Assembly (NCBI GenBank): GCA_965225915.1
Contig: OZ245326.1
Span: forward strand, 186,001 to 250,000
Length of the DNA: 64,000 nucleotides
Origin: JAAXHH01 sp965225915
GTDB lineage: Bacteria; JAAXHH01
Direction of reading: 5' to 3'
Below the pieces are notes generated by a model, which worked only from the letters and a program-made list of their open reading frames with translations, was not told the origin of the DNA and searched no databases. The translations under genes were made by a program, and so were the position numbers. This document shows, in pieces, positions 51,508 through 61,150 of the stretch; position 1 is the stretch's first letter; each line of letters begins with the position of its first letter.

Positions 51508-52949
51508 TGTGGAGTCTCCCGGCCCGCTCGGTCCGCCCGGCCCGCCCGGTCCGTAACCATAGCCATGAGTGCGGCTTCGGCTACCAGTTCATCGTCCACG
51601 TAGGCCTTGCCTTCCATCTTGCAGACGTGCATACGCATTCGGATCATTTCGAGCTCAAAACGAATCTGGTCCCCGGGTTTTACCAGTTTACGAAACCGCG
51701 CATGATCGATTCCCATGAAATAGGCCATTTTGCTTTGAGGGTTTTCGATCGTATTGAGCAGCAGCAGGCCGCCCGCCTGCGCCATGGCTTCAACGATCAG
51801 TACGCCCGGCATGACGGGATGGCCGGGAAAGTGGCCCGAGAAAAAGGGTTCGTTTATGGTTACGTTTTTCAGGGCAATCACCCGTTTTCCCGGCTCCATA
51901 TGGATAACGCGGTCGATAAGCAGAAAGGGATAGCGATGCGGGAGGATGCGCAGGATGGCTTCGATATCCATGACCATTTCCGGAGCCGGAGCGGATGTGT
52001 CTTCATCTTGGGCTTCCGGTTTCTTCTTCACGCAGACGCCGCGAATCCTGCGTACGAGCTCGACATTGGCTGAATGGGAGGACCGCGCTCCGAACACCTG
52101 GGCCTTGAGGGGCGCTCCGAGCAGGGCCAGGTCACCGATCAGGTCGAGGGCCTTGTGCCGGCAGGGTTCGTTATCGAACCGCAGCGGCTGGGTGCCCACG
52201 ATGCCATTGTCTCCGATCACCACCCTGTCTTCCACGCCGAACAGATCCTTCAATTCGTCCAGTTCCTTTTCCGACAGTTCCATATCAGCGATGACGACCG
52301 CGCTTTCCAGGCTGCCCCCCTTGATCAATCCCCTTTCGCGGAGGGCCTTGACATCGCTCAGGAAGGTCCACGTCCGTGCCGGCGCGATCTCGGTGACGAA
52401 CTCGTCTTCCAACGAATAAATCACGGTATGCTGGCTGCCGAGATTGGACTTCTGGTAGTCGACCATGTAGGTGAGGTGGAAATCGTCGGAGGGCATGACC
52501 ACGAGTTCTTTCAACAGGCCGTTTTCCCGTTCCGAGTAGAGTACGGGGTTGTCCAGTTCCAGATATGCCCTGGGCGAATTTTGCTCAATGATACCGGCTT
52601 CTAGCAACGCATTCACGAAGGGAATGGCGCTGCCGTCGCAAATCGGAGGTTCCGAGCAGTCCAGTTCGATACGCAGGTTGTCCAGACCCAGCCCGGCAAC
52701 GGCTGCAAGGACGTGTTCAACGGTGTGAACCCGGACACCGTCGCGCGCCAGATTCGTCCCTCTGGTGGTGTCGACTACGTAGTCGATATCGGCCGGGATT
52801 TCCAACCTGTCGGGATGGTCGACACGAACAAACCGGATTCCGTCGTTTACAGCGCCCGGTTTAAAGGTCAGAGTCGCTTTCCCTCCCGTATGCAGGCCTA
52901 TCCCCTTAACAGACGCGGCGTTTTTGATTGTATGCTGTTGTTTGAGCAT
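51504..52949 (-). CDS. lpxC-fabZ: Bifunctional LpxC deacetylase / FabZ dehydratase
   Basis: A 481-residue fusion. Residues 1-310 are LpxC, the zinc deacetylase that commits lipid A synthesis (HTVEHVLAA zinc His; HKALDLIGDLALLG with His and Asp). Residues 330-465 are FabZ (LPHRYPFLLIDRV; GHFPGHPVMPGVLIVEAMAQAGG), which dehydrates 3-hydroxyacyl-ACP. The fusion is known in Bacteroidetes and relatives and balances the two fates of 3-hydroxyacyl-ACP. Its last dozen residues are a 9-bp-repeat tail (DRAGRADRAGRE). AAGGA precedes the ATG; lpxD lies 20 bp upstream. Confidence 0.95.
   Translation of the reverse strand: MLKQQHTIKNAASVKGIGLHTGGKATLTFKPGAVNDGIRFVRVDHPDRLEIPADIDYVVDTTRGTNLARDGVRVHTVEHVLAAVAGLGLDNLRIELDCSEPPICDGSAIPFVNALLEAGIIEQNSPRAYLELDNPVLYSERENGLLKELVVMPSDDFHLTYMVDYQKSNLGSQHTVIYSLEDEFVTEIAPARTWTFLSDVKALRERGLIKGGSLESAVVIADMELSEKELDELKDLFGVEDRVVIGDNGIVGTQPLRFDNEPCRHKALDLIGDLALLGAPLKAQVFGARSSHSANVELVRRIRGVCVKKKPEAQDEDTSAPAPEMVMDIEAILRILPHRYPFLLIDRVIHMEPGKRVIALKNVTINEPFFSGHFPGHPVMPGVLIVEAMAQAGGLLLLNTIENPQSKMAYFMGIDHARFRKLVKPGDQIRFELEMIRMRMHVCKMEGKAYVDDELVAEAALMAMVTDRAGRADRAGRETPQ
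51518..51553. repeat. 9-bp tandem repeat at the 3' end of lpxC-fabZ
   Basis: Four 9-mers (CCCGGCCCG, CTCGGTCCG, CCCGGCCCG, CCCGGTCCG) encode the D-R-A-G-R-A-D-R-A-G-R tail on the minus strand. It is one of five similar repeats in this window. Confidence 0.8.
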
Positions 52950-52969
52950 GTGTATCCTTCTTATACGAC

Positions 52970-53998
52970 TTACTCCTGGCTTTCGAGCGCCTTGATGCGC
53001 GCTTCCAGGGTCTGGATCTGCTGCAGCAAGTCCGGCAGCCGCTTGACGGCGGCTTCTATTCTCCGGGCCTGGTTATGCGGACGGGCCGGATAACCGGACA
53101 CCGTCGATCCACCGGGGATGGACTTGGTCACGCCCGCCTGGCCGCCGATCCTGGATCCGGCGCCGACCTGAATGTGGTCGGAAAGGCCAGCCTGGCCGCC
53201 GATCAGGGATCCAGTTTCAACCACCGTACTGCCCGCTATGCCTACCTGGGCGCATATCGTAACGTGATCGCCGATAAATACGTTGTGGCCGATCTGCACC
53301 AGGTTGTCGATTTTCGTACCGCAGCCGATGCGGGTCAACCCCATGGTCGCGCGGTCGATCGTCGTATTCGCCCCGATCTCCACCTCGTCGCCGATCTCAA
53401 CACCGCCAACCTGGGGAATCTTCCTGGCGCCGCTGCCGCCCTGGAAATAACCGAAGCCATCGCTGCCGATCACGGTTCCGCTGTGGATGATCACGCCTTC
53501 ACCAAGAGACACACGGTCGTACAGCGTCGCATTGGCGAAAATCCACGTGCCGGCGCCGATCCTGCAATGTGCGCCGACTGCCACGCCCGTGCCAATGCGG
53601 GCATTTCGACCCACTGACGTGTGCGGACCGATCGACACGTAGGGTCCGATGTCCGCTTCTTCGTCCACGTCCGCGGCCGGGTGTATCCGGGCTGTCGGAT
53701 GAATACCGTCTTCCGCGGGACGGTGCCCGACGAAATAGGTCGACAGCAAGGTCACCAGGGCGACTTCGGGAGAAGCGACGCGTATGATGGGAACCGGCGC
53801 CTGGTCGATCTCGCGGGAGACGATGACCGCCGTGGCCTGTGTCGATTCCAGACGTCGGCTGTGCCGGGCGTTGATCAGGACGGAAATCGAACCCGTGCCG
53901 GCCTCGTCAAGCGGCGCGACGCTTTCGATGATGCAGGAACCGTCACCGATGAGTTCGCCCTGTACCTGCGTCGCTATATCGGTTAGTCTCTGGCGCAT
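52970..53998 (-). CDS. lpxD: UDP-3-O-acyl-glucosamine N-acyltransferase LpxD
   Basis: A 342-residue lipid A enzyme. The N-terminal uridine-binding domain is followed by hexapeptide repeats (IHPAADVDEEADIGPYVSIG) forming a left-handed helix; DNLVQIGHNVFIGDH bears the catalytic His; and the C-terminal helical tail (IEAAVKRLPDLLQQIQTLE) matches LpxD. It transfers 3-hydroxyacyl from ACP to the 2-amino group. It sits between ompH and lpxC-fabZ, the classical order. Confidence 0.95.
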   Translation of the reverse strand: MRQRLTDIATQVQGELIGDGSCIIESVAPLDEAGTGSISVLINARHSRRLESTQATAVIVSREIDQAPVPIIRVASPEVALVTLLSTYFVGHRPAEDGIHPTARIHPAADVDEEADIGPYVSIGPHTSVGRNARIGTGVAVGAHCRIGAGTWIFANATLYDRVSLGEGVIIHSGTVIGSDGFGYFQGGSGARKIPQVGGVEIGDEVEIGANTTIDRATMGLTRIGCGTKIDNLVQIGHNVFIGDHVTICAQVGIAGSTVVETGSLIGGQAGLSDHIQVGAGSRIGGQAGVTKSIPGGSTVSGYPARPHNQARRIEAAVKRLPDLLQQIQTLEARIKALESQE

Positions 53999-54005
53999 CG
54001 ATTGG

Positions 54006-54536
54006 TTACTTGACTTCCTTTTGCAGTTCCTCCAGAACCGGTCCCGTGAGATCCTGCGCTCTCAACGGATCCACGTATATGAGCGACCCGGCGTCGAAGA
54101 TGTAAGTGAAGTTTTCCGCCTTGGCCAGGGTCTGCACCACGCTGAATATGGATTCCTGCAATGGTCGTGTCAATTCCACTTCCTGTTGCGCGAGTTGCAT
54201 CTGCTGCGTCTGGGCAAACTGCATCAGTTCCTGTTCCTTCTGCAGGATGTTCTGTTCATCCTGCTGCCGCCTTGCCCCGGTCAACATGGTCTTCCGCGCT
54301 TCGTACTGCTGTTTCAGCAATTCGACTTCCTGCTGCTTGTTCTGAACCTGTTCCTGCACATCCCTGGCTACCATTTGAAAAGCCTCCTCCGCGTCCCTGA
54401 ATCCCTGGTAGGACTGGCGCAGGCGTTCCATGTCGAGATAGCCGATCTTCAGGGTCTGTCCCTGGGCCATGAACGGCAACAGAAGTGCCACGGCGAGAAC
54501 GGCCGCGGTTCGAATCAATCCCTTCCGTGAAACCAT
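54006..54536 (-). CDS. skp: OmpH/Skp periplasmic chaperone
   Basis: A 176-residue exported protein. The signal peptide (MVSRKGLIRTAAVLAVALLL, cleavage near MAQGQ) is followed by IGYLDMERLRQSYQGF and a long Gln/Glu/Lys-rich coiled coil, then YIFDAGSLIYVDP, the C-terminal strand of OmpH/Skp. It holds unfolded outer-membrane proteins in the periplasm before delivery to BamA, encoded just upstream. Start 54536 is chosen for CAGGAGG at 6 bases; the frame runs to 54710 without support. Confidence 0.9.
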   Translation of the reverse strand: MVSRKGLIRTAAVLAVALLLPFMAQGQTLKIGYLDMERLRQSYQGFRDAEEAFQMVARDVQEQVQNKQQEVELLKQQYEARKTMLTGARRQQDEQNILQKEQELMQFAQTQQMQLAQQEVELTRPLQESIFSVVQTLAKAENFTYIFDAGSLIYVDPLRAQDLTGPVLEELQKEVK

Positions 54537-54588
54537 TGTATCCTCCTGGAATGCCGGATCGCTCCGGAAACCTGCATGAACGAATGGG

Positions 54589-57000
54589 TCAAAACACCTG
54601 GCCGAGCTGAAAATGCGTATGCCAACCGCTTCGCTTTTTTTGAAGAGCCTGGACGGGATCCGAAGGTTTATCGAATCCGTAGCCGACGTCGAATCCCAAT
54701 AGCCCCACAAGGGGCATGATCACCCGGACACCAAACCCAACCGATTTCTTCATATTGCCCGGTAGAGGCGATGCTTCCGACAGTTTCGCCCACGCGTTTC
54801 CGGCTTCGACGAATGCCACGGCATAGACAGGCTGTTGTGACCTGAGCTGGTCGATGATCGGGATCTGGTACTCCAGGGTGAAAATGCTCATCACCCGGCC
54901 GCCGTCCCGGCTGCTGGTCCCGTCTCCCAACTCGGTATAGGGGCCGACGGAATTGTTGCCATAGCCCCGGATCATGCCGTCGAAACTGACGCCACCAGGA
55001 AAGAAACGCTCGAAAAACGGGACTTCCCGTTCATTGAACGGGTTTACGGTCAGGGCATACCGTCCCCTGAGGGATACCGACGTGCCCTTGAAAAGGGAAA
55101 CGTAAATATCGGACTCCAGGGTCTGCTTGATGTACTTCACATTGCCGCCGACACCGGCGACATCGCTGCGTGTAGTTTGGCGCATGCCGCTCGTGGCAAA
55201 CTGAGGGAGATTTCGGCTGTCGCGCGTCACGGAGAAAGAAACCTGGCTGGTCAGTCCGCTGTTGGATACCAGAGATTCCCGCTGCCGGATATTCCCGTTG
55301 ATGGCCGAGATCTGCGCTTCGGTGAGGGTGGAATCTTCCAGCGCCGCGGCGTAGTACCGCTCACCGAAACCGGTGTATTTCAGGTCGAAAAATCGATAGG
55401 CCCCGTTTATGCGCCAGTAGGTGCTGCGGAAGCGGCGTCCCACGGACATTCCGAATCCCCTCTGAATGATATTGAATTCTCTGAACCACTGTCTGTTGGT
55501 CCGGAACACGTCGACACCGGCACTGGTCGGCGTATCGAACAGCCAGGGTTCGACGAAGCTCGTCGAAATGGAGTTGCGTCGGTTGCCGAATTCCCAACTG
55601 AAATTCACGTTCTGCCCGTTGCCCAGAAAGTTCGGGACGACCAGGGAAATGGTACCCACGAGCCCGTCGAGGCCACTGTAACCGGCGCCGGCGTTTGCCG
55701 TTCCCGTTGGTTTCTCCAGTACCGTAAGGGAAATATCCACGTTGCCGTTCGGCAGGGGTTGCAGACCGGGTTGGACATCCTGGAAGAAATTCAACTGGAA
55801 AACGTCCCGCTGACTCCTGAGCAGGATCGATCGGCGAAAGGTCTGCCCCGGCTTGATCAACAGTTCACGCCGGATGACCTTGTCCTTGGTCTTGGTATTG
55901 CCCACGATATTGATTCGATGAACCTTGGCCGGCTCCCCTTCGTTGACCGCGAAGTTCAGATCGACAGTGGAATCGTTTGCCGCGGACTCCCGGGCGATCG
56001 GCGTAGCATACAGGTAGCCCAGCTCGCCGTACGCCTCGTAGATGGTCGACACGCTCTCCTGGTATTCTTCTTCGTTGAACGGCTTGCCGGCGTCGATCTT
56101 GATGAGGCTGGACAACTGTTCGCCGGTGAATTTCGTGTTTCCCTCGAAAGCGACGTCGCCAAGGTAGTATCTTCTTCCCTCCTTGACTTTCACCTTGAGA
56201 TACATCCGCTTCCGGTCATCGCTGAACCACAACGTATCCTCCACGACTTCCGCGTCGCGAAATCCGTGCTTGCGATACTCCTGTACGATTTTCTGGAACT
56301 GGTCCAGCAGGCGATCCCGTCTCAGGTCGCCCTCTTTCCAGAAATGCTCTTCTTCCGTATCCGCCTTCTTGCGAAAAGCCTTCTGCAACAGTTTTTCTTC
56401 GACGGAGACGTTGTTTTCGATGAAGACTTCACCCAACTTTACCTTTTCGCCTTCGTCGATTTCCACCCGCATGATCGCGTTGTTTCTTTCCACGAGCACG
56501 CGCGTGTTCAATTTGGCGAGCAGGTACCCTTTTTCGTAATAAGCCTGGGTGATATTGTCTTCGACGCTTTTTCTTCGGAAGGGACTCAGTGCCTGGCCCT
56601 GGAAAATGCCGGATGTGCGTTCGAGTTCGTCGTCCTTTATCTTCTTGTTGCCTTCGAATTCGATGCGGTCCAGCAAGGGGTATTCCTTGACGTTTACGGT
56701 CACGATCAGACCACCGGCGCCCATACTGGCGTATATGCGTATGTCTTCGAACAAACCCAGTCGATACAGCTGCTTGATTGTGGTTGCGCCGTCCCGGGGA
56801 TTGTACCGATTCCCAACTTTCAGCGCGGTCATCGACCGGATCAGTGGCTCATCGACGTTGGCGTGGCCCTCGATCAGCACGTCGGCGATCAATGGTTGCT
56901 GCTGTTGACCGTATACGTCGGTGGGACCCAGGGGCGTGGTGGAGAGTATCCCGCCCGCCAGGGCCAGTACCAGGAAGGACTTGAAGTACTTGAAAGGCAT
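54589..57000 (-). CDS. bamA: Outer-membrane assembly factor BamA
   Basis: An 803-residue protein. A signal peptide (start at 57000, hydrophobic FLVLALAGGIL) precedes five POTRA repeats (from LIADVLIEGHANVDEPLI to VHRINIVGNTKTKDKVIRRELL), and the C-terminal half is the 16-stranded barrel, with the conserved IRGYGNNSVGP loop (RGF/Y-type) and terminal FQLGQVF aromatic strand. BamA folds and inserts outer-membrane proteins. In-frame start codons at 57030 and 57066 are possible but give a worse signal peptide. It lies between clpC and skp. Confidence 0.94.
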   Translation of the reverse strand: MPFKYFKSFLVLALAGGILSTTPLGPTDVYGQQQQPLIADVLIEGHANVDEPLIRSMTALKVGNRYNPRDGATTIKQLYRLGLFEDIRIYASMGAGGLIVTVNVKEYPLLDRIEFEGNKKIKDDELERTSGIFQGQALSPFRRKSVEDNITQAYYEKGYLLAKLNTRVLVERNNAIMRVEIDEGEKVKLGEVFIENNVSVEEKLLQKAFRKKADTEEEHFWKEGDLRRDRLLDQFQKIVQEYRKHGFRDAEVVEDTLWFSDDRKRMYLKVKVKEGRRYYLGDVAFEGNTKFTGEQLSSLIKIDAGKPFNEEEYQESVSTIYEAYGELGYLYATPIARESAANDSTVDLNFAVNEGEPAKVHRINIVGNTKTKDKVIRRELLIKPGQTFRRSILLRSQRDVFQLNFFQDVQPGLQPLPNGNVDISLTVLEKPTGTANAGAGYSGLDGLVGTISLVVPNFLGNGQNVNFSWEFGNRRNSISTSFVEPWLFDTPTSAGVDVFRTNRQWFREFNIIQRGFGMSVGRRFRSTYWRINGAYRFFDLKYTGFGERYYAAALEDSTLTEAQISAINGNIRQRESLVSNSGLTSQVSFSVTRDSRNLPQFATSGMRQTTRSDVAGVGGNVKYIKQTLESDIYVSLFKGTSVSLRGRYALTVNPFNEREVPFFERFFPGGVSFDGMIRGYGNNSVGPYTELGDGTSSRDGGRVMSIFTLEYQIPIIDQLRSQQPVYAVAFVEAGNAWAKLSEASPLPGNMKKSVGFGVRVIMPLVGLLGFDVGYGFDKPSDPVQALQKKRSGWHTHFQLGQVF

Positions 57001-57170
57001 TGCAGACACAGAGACAGCTTCCCCGTCCATGCGGGTATTCAGGTGGCGTAAGTGGCTTACCGGCACAAACCAAGCGCAGAAAACCGACTGTCGATTCTAC
57101 GCTCGTTCTTCCTGCGGGTTCCCGCCATCGATCCTGCATCCGGCGGTGACGAATCCCGCATACCCGCGTT

Positions 57171-59597
57171 TCAGGCTTCTGATTCGGAAAGTACGTGCGT
57201 TTTATCGGAATCCGAGTTCTCGGCCTTATTGAACGTCAGGTTTTCTCCCTTCTTGCCGACCCTGATTTCGTCGCCGTCGTGGAATTTGCCCTTCAGCAGA
57301 TCTTCCGCAAGCGGATCCTCGAGCATGCGCTGAATGGTCTGATTCATGAACCGGGCGTTGTAAACCGGGTCATATCCCTTTTCAGACAGCAGTTCCCGGG
57401 CGCTCTGCGTCAGTGAAATCTCTATTCCCCGATCGGTCATCCTTTTGTTAATTTCCTTGAGCTGCAGATCGATGATCCGAGAAATGTCGGATTGATTCAA
57501 CTGACGGAATACCACCGCCTCATCGAGGCGGTTCAGGAACTCCGGGTTGAAGAGCCGTTTCACCTCTTCCTTGACCGTCGCCTCCATCTTCGCATAGTCG
57601 ACCTTGGCATCCTGTTGGAAACCGAGTCCGCCGGACCTGTTGATATCCCGTGTACCCAGATTCGACGTCATGATGATGATGGTATTACGGAAGTCCACGC
57701 GTCGGCCGTTACTGTCGGTCAGCGTTCCCTCGTCCATGATCTGCAGGAGGATGTTGAAAACGTCCGGATGGGCTTTTTCCACCTCGTCCAGCAGAATGAC
57801 GGAGTAGGGTTTGCGCCGCACTTTCTCCGAAAGGTGCCCCCCTTCGTTGAATCCCACGTAACCCGGGGGAGCGCCGATCAGGCGCGAGACGTTGAACTTT
57901 TCCATGTATTCGGACATGTCAATGAAGATCAGGGCGTCGGTGTCCTGAAAGAGAAAGGATGCCAGGATCTTGGCCAGTTCCGTCTTGCCTACACCGGTGG
58001 GCCCGAGGAAAAGGAAAGATCCTATGGGCCGGTTGGGATTCTTCAGGCCGGAGCGCGATCGCCGGATGGCCTTGCTCAGCACCTGAATGGCCACGTCCTG
58101 ACCGATGATCCGTTTCTTGAGTTCATCCTCCATCCGCAGCAGGCTCTTGGATTCCTGCTCCTCGAGCCGGAAGATCGGAATGCCCGTCATGCTGGCGATG
58201 ATTTGCGCCATGTCGTTTTCCGTGACCGCCACGACCTCGTCGGTAACCCGCTCACGCCAGGACTTGAACGCCTCGTCGTACTCGCGCTGCAACTCTTCCT
58301 GGCGGTCCCGTAGCGCCGCCGCCCGTTCGAACTCCTGCTGCTGGGCGGCTTCCACCTTTTTGTCCTGTACGGCCTGAAGCTGTTCCTCGATATTCCTGAT
58401 TTCATCGGGGACCGTCATCTTGGACAGTTGTGCCTTGGAACCGGCCTCGTCTATGATGTCGATGGCCTTGTCCGGAAGGAAACGGTCCTTGATGTACCGG
58501 TCGGACTGCTTGACGGCGAATTCCAGGGCATCGTCCGTATACTTGACGTGGTGATATTCTTCGAACCGGCTGCGCAGCCCCTTGAGCATTTCGATGGTTT
58601 CATCGATGCTCGGCTGGTCGACGATCACCTTCTGAAACCGGCGTTCGAGCGCCCCGTCCTTTTCGATGTGCTTGCGGTACTCGTCGAGCGTCGTCGCGCC
58701 GATGCACTGCAGTTCGCCGCGGGCGAGAGAGGGTTTGAAGATGTTGGAGGCGTCGAGGCTGCCCTCGGCGCCACCTGCGCCGACGATCGAATGCAGTTCG
58801 TCGATGAAGATGATCACCTCGTCCGACTTGATGATCTCGGCCATGATGGATTTCAGCCGGTCTTCAAATTGTCCCCGGTACTTGGTCCCGGCCACGATGG
58901 ATGCCATGTCGAGGGTAACCACCCGCTTGTTCTCCAGGATCTGGGGGACGCTTCTCTGTACGATCCGCTGCGCGAGGCCCTCGGCGATGGCTGTCTTGCC
59001 CACGCCGGGTTCACCGATCAACGCTGGGTTGTTCTTCTTCCGACGGCTCAGGATCTGGGTGACCCGTTCGATTTCCTTGTCGCGGCCGATGACAGGATCC
59101 AGTTTGCCACCGCGCGCCATTTCGGTCAGGTCGCGGCCGAAATGATCGAGGAACGGCGTCCTGCTGCGCTGTGCGTCCTTCTTCGTGACGGAACGGTCGC
59201 TCTGGATGTTCTGGATCTCTTCCTTGATCTTTTCAAAGGTTACGTCGTAGGTCGAAAGGATCTGGGACGCGATACCCTGCTTGTCGCGCACCAGCGCGAG
59301 TAGAAGGTGCTCGGTACCCACGTACTTTGATTTCATGTTGTTCGCTTCGTGGGCGGCGATTTCCAGTGCCTGCTTCGCCCTCGGCGTGAAGGGCACCTGG
59401 CCGATCGTTAGCGCGCTCGATTGGGATACCGTGGCCTCCTCGATGGACTGCCTCAGGTCTTCGAGATCGATGCCCATGTTACGCAGCATGGCCACCGCGG
59501 TCCCCTCGCCGTCCCGGATGGAGGCCAGCAGCAGGTGCTCCGTGGCGATGTAGTCGTGCTGGAGTCTCGCTGCTTCTTCACGGGCGATATGCATCAC
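57171..59597 (-). CDS. clpC: ATP-dependent Clp protease ATP-binding subunit ClpC (N-terminus frameshifted)
   Basis: An 808-residue AAA+ unfoldase. Two Clp-N repeats come first, then Walker A GEPGVGKTA and Walker B VIFIDELHS, a UVR-containing middle domain (near QQQEFERAAALRDRQEEL), then GPTGVGKTEL and VILLDEVEKAHPDV in the second AAA module. ClpC with ClpP degrades proteins, including those marked by McsB. The ORF as read begins GTG-ATG at about residue 15 of a normal ClpC. An upstream ATG at 59641 with AGGGAGG ribosome site gives MPQGNSNKFTER in another frame, joining if one base were added near 59607 (finding). Confidence 0.9.
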   Translation of the reverse strand: MMHIAREEAARLQHDYIATEHLLLASIRDGEGTAVAMLRNMGIDLEDLRQSIEEATVSQSSALTIGQVPFTPRAKQALEIAAHEANNMKSKYVGTEHLLLALVRDKQGIASQILSTYDVTFEKIKEEIQNIQSDRSVTKKDAQRSRTPFLDHFGRDLTEMARGGKLDPVIGRDKEIERVTQILSRRKKNNPALIGEPGVGKTAIAEGLAQRIVQRSVPQILENKRVVTLDMASIVAGTKYRGQFEDRLKSIMAEIIKSDEVIIFIDELHSIVGAGGAEGSLDASNIFKPSLARGELQCIGATTLDEYRKHIEKDGALERRFQKVIVDQPSIDETIEMLKGLRSRFEEYHHVKYTDDALEFAVKQSDRYIKDRFLPDKAIDIIDEAGSKAQLSKMTVPDEIRNIEEQLQAVQDKKVEAAQQQEFERAAALRDRQEELQREYDEAFKSWRERVTDEVVAVTENDMAQIIASMTGIPIFRLEEQESKSLLRMEDELKKRIIGQDVAIQVLSKAIRRSRSGLKNPNRPIGSFLFLGPTGVGKTELAKILASFLFQDTDALIFIDMSEYMEKFNVSRLIGAPPGYVGFNEGGHLSEKVRRKPYSVILLDEVEKAHPDVFNILLQIMDEGTLTDSNGRRVDFRNTIIIMTSNLGTRDINRSGGLGFQQDAKVDYAKMEATVKEEVKRLFNPEFLNRLDEAVVFRQLNQSDISRIIDLQLKEINKRMTDRGIEISLTQSARELLSEKGYDPVYNARFMNQTIQRMLEDPLAEDLLKGKFHDGDEIRVGKKGENLTFNKAENSDSDKTHVLSESEA

Positions 59598-59704
59598 CGT
59601 TTGAACCTTTCCGTAAACTTGTTGCTGTTTCCCTGGGGCATCTCGATCTCCCTCCCTTCACGATCCGGGCTTTGCAATCCCGGCAGCGGTATCCGAAGTC
59701 GTTT

Positions 59705-60826
59705 TCAAGACTTCATGTGTTCCCTGACCAGCTCCGCGCGCCGCTCATCCAGTTCCTCACCCGTCAAGGAACGACCAGCGGCCATCTGGACATGCGCGGG
59801 TTGAATCAATATCAGCAACCGGTTGAACGTGGTGGATTCCATGCCCTGAAAAAGTCGTGTGCATGCTCCCATTCTGAGCATCGAAAGGGCATCCAGGGCT
59901 TCTTTTTCAGCGAGTAGGCGGGCATGCTTCAACAGGCCGTATGCCCGGGCCACGCGGTCTTCCGTATGTCGTCTTGCCCGGCTGACCAAGGCGTCGCAGG
60001 CGCGTTCTTCGTAACGTGCCAGCCGCCGAGCAACACGATCCAGCCTTTCGACGATTTCCTGCTCGGTGTGTCCCAGCGTCCACTGATTCGACACCTGGTA
60101 CATGTTGCCTGATCTTCCAGTACCTTCGCCATACAATCCGCGCACCGTGAATCCGATCTCCTCCATGGCGCGTCCCACGTGATCCATCTGGTCAGCCAGG
60201 GTCAATCCAGGCAGGTGGATCAGAACGGACAGCCGCATGCCGGTGCCCGTATTGCTCGGACAGGCTGTTAGATAACCAAACTCATCGGAGAAGGCAAAAT
60301 CAAGTGTTTTACTCAGTTCAGTATCGATTTTATCCGCTTCCTGCCACGCGGCGCGCACCTGCAGACCGCCTCTGATGGCCTGAAGCCGCAGGTGGTCTTC
60401 CTCGTTAACCATGAGACTATAGGTTTCGCCGGGGCCGATGAAAACACCAGCGGGACGTGTTCCGCCCGCCAGGGCCGGGCTGATCAGGCGTCGTTCGACC
60501 AGCACCTTTCGATCCAGTTCCGACGCGTCCAGCAACGACAGATACACGGACCGCGCCACGTTTTCACTACTTTGCACGGCCTTGTCCACCTGTTCGATCA
60601 CGCGAACCCTATCATTCTTTATCGATCGGTGCACGAAGGGCAGGGTAGTCAGGTTACGCGCCAGCCGCGCGCGGCTGCTGATCACCAGTCCCGCAAGTTC
60701 CGCGGTCTCGCCAGCCTCGCCAGCCTCGCCGGTCTCGCCAGCCTCGCCGGTCTCGCCATCTCGATCGCACCACTGCGGTACGGAACTCACCAGGTCGGGA
60801 TACAGGTTTTCCATGTTGTCATCCAT
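59705..60826 (-). CDS. mcsB: Protein arginine kinase McsB
   Basis: A 373-residue phosphagen-kinase-fold enzyme that phosphorylates arginine on proteins destined for ClpC-ClpP. VISSRARLARNL is the nucleotide-binding arginine motif, LTACPSNTGTGMR holds the conserved Cys loop, and VSNQWTLGHTEQEIV follows as in McsB. Residues 20-43 are a Gly-Glu-Ala-Thr insertion coded by a 9-bp repeat. The gene overlaps the end of mcsA by 8 bp, and clpC follows, forming the stress module known in Bacillus. Confidence 0.94.
   Translation of the reverse strand: MDDNMENLYPDLVSSVPQWCDRDGETGEAGETGEAGEAGETAELAGLVISSRARLARNLTTLPFVHRSIKNDRVRVIEQVDKAVQSSENVARSVYLSLLDASELDRKVLVERRLISPALAGGTRPAGVFIGPGETYSLMVNEEDHLRLQAIRGGLQVRAAWQEADKIDTELSKTLDFAFSDEFGYLTACPSNTGTGMRLSVLIHLPGLTLADQMDHVGRAMEEIGFTVRGLYGEGTGRSGNMYQVSNQWTLGHTEQEIVERLDRVARRLARYEERACDALVSRARRHTEDRVARAYGLLKHARLLAEKEALDALSMLRMGACTRLFQGMESTTFNRLLILIQPAHVQMAAGRSLTGEELDERRAELVREHMKS
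60704..60757. repeat. 9-bp tandem repeat inside mcsB
   Basis: Six copies alternate between GGTCTCGCC and AGCCTCGCC and encode alternating G-E-T and G-E-A triplets in McsB residues about 24-41. It is the longest of the five repeats of this type in the window. The frame is kept because the unit is a multiple of three. Confidence 0.9.
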
Positions 60827-61142
60827 GCATCGCGTGATGCCACTCCGAACCGCGTTCCAGTTCGTTTATGCGGTCGCGTATTTCCGCCGCCTGCTCGTAG
60901 GCTTCCTGTCCAACCGCCTTCTTCAGCGCGCGCCTGAGATCGATCAGCGCGCGGCGCGTCTGTTGCCGCGATGGGTCGGATACGGGGATCTTACCCCGGT
61001 GGAACTCATAGCCGTGAATCTGTTTGAAAAGCGGTACCAGCGTCTCCTTGAAAACACGGTAACACACAGCACATCCCAGCTGGCCCGACTCGCCGAATTC
61101 AGTCGCCGACATTCCGCATTGAGGACAGGTTGTCGATTTCAT
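60819..61142 (-). CDS. mcsA: McsA, activator of protein arginine kinase
   Basis: A 107-residue protein. CPQC (Cys6, Cys9) and CAVC (Cys24, Cys27) form a zinc site, and the C-terminus (RRALKKAVGQEAYEQAAEIRD) is a UVR domain. McsA binds and activates McsB. Typical McsA has two zinc modules; only one Cys4 set is seen here. Start 61142 is preceded by GGAAAGG; the frame is open to 61274 but without protein-like sequence. It follows lolD by 8 bp. Confidence 0.9.
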   Translation of the reverse strand: MKSTTCPQCGMSATEFGESGQLGCAVCYRVFKETLVPLFKQIHGYEFHRGKIPVSDPSRQQTRRALIDLRRALKKAVGQEAYEQAAEIRDRINELERGSEWHHAMHG

Positions 61143-61150
61143 AACCTTTC

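Noticed and set aside
55177..57051. A 624-codon open frame on the plus strand
   Set aside because: Antisense to bamA, whose POTRA and barrel motifs are unmistakable; the translated sequence is a shadow.
60704..60757. Regular repeats considered as a CRISPR array
   Set aside because: The unit is 9 bp without spacers and in frame within mcsB; it is a simple coding repeat.
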